A stretch of DNA of 23,500 nt from an uncultured Blautia sp. Lineage in GTDB: Bacteria > Bacillota > Clostridia > Lachnospirales > Lachnospiraceae. The stretch spans positions 1 through 23,500 of the forward strand of contig UQJE01000037.1 in NCBI GenBank assembly GCA_900541345.1, given 5' to 3'. The position numbers and the translations under genes are program-made. Positions 20,335-23,500 of the stretch are shown piece by piece. Every line of letters begins with the position of its first letter. Within the stretch, counting starts at the first letter, position 1. The notes beneath the pieces are model-generated. The model searched no databases. It was given only the letters and a program-made list of their open reading frames with translations, and was not told the DNA's origin.

Positions 20335-22308
20335 TTACCAGCTTCCGCCTCCGCCTCCGCCAAAACCGCCGCCGGAAAATCCGCCGCCTCCACCGAAACC
20401 GCCGCCGGAAGAACCGCCGCTTCCACTGGAAGATTCAGAAGGCTTAGGCGTGGAAATTGTTGTTGCTGCATAGTCCATATCTGTGTGCATCATTCTGTGC
20501 ATCATATGATAATCAAAATACGTATATGGTGTCTGCGTCTCATACCAGTCCGGAGAAGGGAGAGCTAAATCCTTCATTTTATCAAGCAGAATGTCTGTAA
20601 GTCCAAATACATATGCAAACGGAAGAATGTGATAAAAAAGATGCGGCGAATCCTGTGCAATCACTTCCATTCTCTCCAATTCTGCTGTTTCAATAAACTC
20701 CCGAAGACCCGACAAATATCCCATCCATTCCACACACTCTTCTGTCCGTTTTTTCATAAATCCTGTAAAAACAAGACCTGCACATGATAAAATACCAGAT
20801 ATAAGAAGTCCTGGGAAGAAATTTAAAAGTTTTCCTTTCAACATGCCAATTCCATAAACGAGAACAAGAGAAATTATGGATGTCACACTCATGGCAATAG
20901 AAATACCTCCCATAAGCATACGCAGTTTTTTCGCCTTCGCATACCAAAAATCTATCGTATAATTAAAAATTAAAAGTCCAATAAGATACACGATTGGCAA
21001 GACAAAAATAAGTATATTGGTCATTGTCATCTTCATCAGAAGAAATGCACAAAGAAATACAGGAATACAGCTTAAAAAAACAGAAACTATCCTTGCTCTT
21101 TTGGAAGCTTTTGTATAGACTTTGCCCTCATAATTCTTCTCTATCTGTTCTTTTGTCTTTGTAAATGTATTTGCCATTCTGTACTTGAGATTGCTCATTT
21201 TTACTGTTTTTCCTGCTGGCGCGTGTTTTCCGAAAATGCCGGTAAAAAATGTTTTCTCATATTTTGGTGCATCTTCAGGCAAATCAGAAATCTTAATAAA
21301 AGAAAGCTCCTGTTCCTCTGTCTCCTGAAGCTTCATATAACCTTTATCTGCCCAGAAAAGAAGAAGGGACATAACATCCTTATCTGATACATTTCCATCA
21401 ATAATATATCCCACTGCTGCACTGTCAAAACCTTCCGGTGGCTGAAACTGTACAGATGAAATCATCATTCTGTCTCTTCCGAAAAACCAGAACAAAAGAA
21501 TCAATATTAAAAGGAAAACGCCGCTGATACTGATAAGGAAGATATTTCTGCTGCTCATAGTTGCAACATTCTGAAAATATCCCTCTTCCATAGGCACATA
21601 AAATGTCATACCAGTTCCAACCGGAAGAACTTCTTTTAATATACCGGATACCGTATTTCCATCCCAGGTAAGATTTACTATATCCATTCCATTAAGGCGC
21701 TCTCCGTACCGCCCATAATAAATCTGAAAATTTTCCCTGTCAAAGGCTTTTGGAAAATGAATTTTAAAGGTGCTCCCTGCGGGAATTTCATTTTGCCAGC
21801 CTGTCGGAAAAATATTATAATACGCATCGTTATATCCCTTTGAAGTCACAGGCGTCACCTTATATTGAAGACGGTATTCCTGCTCCCCCACCACCTGTGC
21901 ATTCTCATCAGGGTCCCCCAGACGGAGTACTTTATTTCCGTTCTCTGATGTTGTGTGAAGCTCTTTTGAAGCTTCAATATCATCAAAAGACGCATAGTAA
22001 GGAATCTCTTTGATTTCTCCATTTTCTTCAAGCTGGGCAATACTGCCCTTCTGAGGAATATACCGGTAGATTCCATGTCTTTTCAGGGAAAAGAAAACTT
22101 TAATATCTTCCCGTACCAGATAAGAATTATCGCCCTTTACTTCAATTTCTGTAGAATAAGAGGAAGTATCCATAAATACATCCTCAACTACCTCCTGTGC
22201 TTCTGATTTCTCCGGAAACATCTGTCCCCAAATACTGAAATTACCAGTGACAAGAATCAGAATTACCCATACGGAAATCCAAAAAAAGTTGTTTATCTTT
22301 CTTTTCAC
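20335..22308 (-). CDS. DUF2207 membrane protein with glycine-rich tail (YciQ-like)
   Basis: This protein has 657 residues and a GTG start (22308), with GGGGGA 7 nt upstream. An N-terminal helix (8-28) is followed by the extracytoplasmic DUF2207 domain (about 45-245; SYSTEIEV, KRHGIYRYIP, YNIFPTGWQ), a helix near 258-276, a cytoplasmic part (about 285-405) and a group of helices (about 410-515). Residues 626-657 are almost only Gly and Ser, ending GGGGGGSW, as usual in this family. DUF2207 genes commonly sit next to lemA, as here (18 nt gap). The function is unknown; a membrane or envelope role is inferred from topology. Confidence 0.9.
   Translation of the reverse strand: MKRKINNFFWISVWVILILVTGNFSIWGQMFPEKSEAQEVVEDVFMDTSSYSTEIEVKGDNSYLVREDIKVFFSLKRHGIYRYIPQKGSIAQLEENGEIKEIPYYASFDDIEASKELHTTSENGNKVLRLGDPDENAQVVGEQEYRLQYKVTPVTSKGYNDAYYNIFPTGWQNEIPAGSTFKIHFPKAFDRENFQIYYGRYGERLNGMDIVNLTWDGNTVSGILKEVLPVGTGMTFYVPMEEGYFQNVATMSSRNIFLISISGVFLLILILLFWFFGRDRMMISSVQFQPPEGFDSAAVGYIIDGNVSDKDVMSLLLFWADKGYMKLQETEEQELSFIKISDLPEDAPKYEKTFFTGIFGKHAPAGKTVKMSNLKYRMANTFTKTKEQIEKNYEGKVYTKASKRARIVSVFLSCIPVFLCAFLLMKMTMTNILIFVLPIVYLIGLLIFNYTIDFWYAKAKKLRMLMGGISIAMSVTSIISLVLVYGIGMLKGKLLNFFPGLLISGILSCAGLVFTGFMKKRTEECVEWMGYLSGLREFIETAELERMEVIAQDSPHLFYHILPFAYVFGLTDILLDKMKDLALPSPDWYETQTPYTYFDYHMMHRMMHTDMDYAATTISTPKPSESSSGSGGSSGGGFGGGGGFSGGGFGGGGGGSW
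20338..20433 (-). repeat. Gly/Ser-coding low-complexity tail of the DUF2207 gene
   Basis: GC-rich CCGCCGCC-type DNA codes for the last 32 residues, mainly GGG, GGF and SGG units. It stands out from the AT-rich surroundings and produces long spurious frames on both strands. It is coding sequence, typical of the family. Confidence 0.75.
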
Positions 22309-22326
22309 AGGCAGTTCCCCCTTCTC

Positions 22327-22881
22327 TTAAAATGATACTTTCACATTTTCCCGTTCTGCACTTTCATTCACCTCATAAAGAGGTTTTCTCTCAAACCGGA
22401 ATATTTTTGCAATGATATTTCCGGGGAACATTTCTGCCTTTGTGTTATACTTATTTACTACACCGTTATAATATCTTCTTGCCCCTGCAATCTCTTCCTC
22501 AATCCTTGATAACTGATTCTGAAGCTCTGTGAAATTTGTATTTGCCTTCAAATCCGGATAATTTTCCGCAATAGCAAAAAGAGAGCGCAGACTTCCTGTA
22601 AGAATATTATCCTGCTGAATGCGTTCCTTTGGGGTCTCTGCCGTCATTGCCATATTTCTGGCGTTTACTACCTTTTCCAGGGTTTCCGATTCATGCTTTG
22701 CATACCCCTTTACTGTTTCCACATAGTTGGGAATCAAATCGTACCGTTTCTTCAAAGACACATCCATAGCGGAAAATGCTTCCTCTGTTTTGTTGCGAAG
22801 CGCAACAAAGCCGTTATAGGAAGTAATTCCCCACAATACTGCTGCTGATAAAACTGCTCCGATAATAATCACTGCTGTCAT
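22327..22881 (-). CDS. lemA: LemA family protein
   Basis: This 184-residue protein has an N-terminal membrane helix (2-20, out-facing short end) and a long helical domain with the family signature: YNGFVALRNKTEEAFSAMDV (22-41), LKKRYDLIPNYVETVKGYAKHE (43-64, given here in part as KRYDLIPNYV), ARRYYNGVVNKYN and FPGNIIAKIFRF. LemA proteins are small membrane-bound helical bundles of unsettled function that occur with DUF2207 or TPM proteins. GGGAGGG lies 6 nt before ATG 22881. Together with the downstream DUF2207 gene it forms a conserved pair. Confidence 0.94.
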   Translation of the reverse strand: MTAVIIIGAVLSAAVLWGITSYNGFVALRNKTEEAFSAMDVSLKKRYDLIPNYVETVKGYAKHESETLEKVVNARNMAMTAETPKERIQQDNILTGSLRSLFAIAENYPDLKANTNFTELQNQLSRIEEEIAGARRYYNGVVNKYNTKAEMFPGNIIAKIFRFERKPLYEVNESAERENVKVSF

Positions 22882-22903
22882 AGTCTGCCCTCCCGTTATT
22901 CTT

Positions 22904-23383
22904 TTATTTATGATATGGCTCTCCGTTTATAATGCGAAAGCTTCTGTATATCTGTTCCAGAAGAATCACGCGCATAAGCTGATGGGGAAACGTCATTTTT
23001 GAAAAGCTGAGACCAAAATCTGAGCGTTTCAAAACCTCCTCCCCTAATCCTATGGAGCCGCCTATTACAAAGGTGAGATGGCTCTCGCCCTTTGTTCCAA
23101 GATTTTCTATTTTCTCTGCAAGCCCCGGAGAATCCAACATCTTTCCGTTGATTTCCAGAGTAATCACATAAGAATCATCCTTAATATGTTTTAAAATACG
23201 TTCTGCCTCTTTCTGCCGAATCTGATTTTCCACTGTCTCGCTTGCATTATCCGGAGTTTTCTCGTCTGCTACCTCCACAATCTCAAGCTTACAGTAACGA
23301 CTTAAACGCTTACTGTATTCTCCTATGGCATCACGCAAATACTTTTCTTTTATTTTTCCTACACTTATTAAAGTTATTTTCAT
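22904..23383 (-). CDS. rlmH: 23S rRNA (pseudouridine-1915-N3)-methyltransferase RlmH
   Basis: RlmH is a SPOUT-class, SAM-dependent enzyme that methylates pseudouridine 1915 in helix 69 of 23S rRNA. It has 159 residues, the usual length. MKITLISVGKIKEKYL opens the protein, FVIGGSIGLGEEV (about 104-116) is the SAM knot loop, and the C-terminus LEQIYRSFRIINGEPYHK ends in the invariant PYHK. The ribosome binding site GGAGG lies inside the end of the ftsK-like gene and the ATG directly follows its TAA, so the two are translationally linked. Confidence 0.97.
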   Translation of the reverse strand: MKITLISVGKIKEKYLRDAIGEYSKRLSRYCKLEIVEVADEKTPDNASETVENQIRQKEAERILKHIKDDSYVITLEINGKMLDSPGLAEKIENLGTKGESHLTFVIGGSIGLGEEVLKRSDFGLSFSKMTFPHQLMRVILLEQIYRSFRIINGEPYHK

Positions 23384-23500
23384 TTACGATTCCTCCAGAT
23401 AACTCTGAAATTCCTCCAGAGACATCAGCACCTTTCTTGGTTTTGTTCCCTCTTCCGGTCCCACAACCCCGGCGTCGGAAAGCTGATCCATAATTCTTGC
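23384..23500 (-). CDS. FtsK/SpoIIIE DNA translocase, C-terminal end (partial)
   Basis: The frame enters from the right edge and stops at 23384, giving the last 38 residues. ARIMDQLSDAGVVGPEEGTK followed by PRKVLM is the conserved end of the FtsK gamma domain, the winged helix that reads KOPS/SRS sequences and orients the DNA pump. Whether this is the division (FtsK) or sporulation (SpoIIIE) member cannot be told from the fragment; the short tail after it (SLEEFQSYLEES) is ordinary. It sits directly before rlmH. Confidence 0.85.
   Translation of the reverse strand, partial: ARIMDQLSDAGVVGPEEGTKPRKVLMSLEEFQSYLEES

Noticed and set aside
20319..20471. N-terminal extension of the amidohydrolase frame
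   Set aside because: It translates the glycine-rich tail of the DUF2207 gene in another frame; a good ribosome binding site stands directly before ATG 20318.
1..23500. Mobile elements, integrases, tRNA or rRNA genes
   Set aside because: No transposase, recombinase or cloverleaf-like sequence was recognised; gene content and spacing look like stable chromosome.

Overview
The window reads as chromosomal DNA of an AT-leaning, Gram-positive, spore-forming Clostridia, most likely a Lachnospiraceae gut anaerobe. Support comes from the sporulation pair yqfC/yqfD beside phoH and ybeY, LemA/DUF2207 partners, strong AGGAGG-type ribosome binding sites, SipW-dependent surface proteins and 'KTGDE..P' C-terminal membrane anchors. 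Genus placement is inference from protein style, not a database match. Almost every gene is on the minus strand, so operons run right to left; the one clear plus-strand gene is a MATE transporter at 16213-17541.

Right to left: (1) 23500-18705 holds the 3' end of an FtsK/SpoIIIE translocase, rlmH, lemA, a DUF2207 membrane protein with a glycine-rich tail, and a YtcJ-type amidohydrolase. (2) 18638-17595 is a FUSC-family membrane protein with a consensus promoter; it converges on the MATE gene across a shared perfect hairpin. (3) 17541-13792 holds the MATE exporter, driven from a 19-bp-spacer MerR-type promoter, a divergent merR, then dus and a DUF2284 cysteine-rich protein. (4) 13735-9670 is yqfC-yqfD-phoH-ybeY followed by a DUF3048 secreted protein. 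(5) 9545-6650 is proline synthesis (proB...proA) with ynzC-like and 5-formyl-THF cyclo-ligase genes between them. (6) 6558-4483 is a secreted repeat-rich surface adhesin. (7) 4406-3534 is an M14-carboxypeptidase-like protein that has lost two zinc ligands. (8) 3461-1 is a surface-fibre operon: a promoter inside an inverted repeat, a 13-codon leader ORF, a SipW-type signal peptidase, three TasA/CalY-like proteins, an anchored C-terminal segment, and the start of an acidic secreted protein that runs off the left edge.

The most unusual part is region 8. The third TasA-like gene (994-1596) and the membrane-anchored ORF after it (368-913) look like one 409-residue protein split by a -1 shift at an A5 tract (1039-1043). 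The downstream frame is open back to exactly that tract, has no ATG, GTG or TTG start before residue 913, and carries the N-terminal half of its own domain there. This could be an inactivating indel, a sequence error, or recoding that makes both a released and an anchored fibre subunit. No CRISPR array, tRNA, rRNA, transposase or integrase was seen, and no gene-free stretch exceeds about 235 bases.
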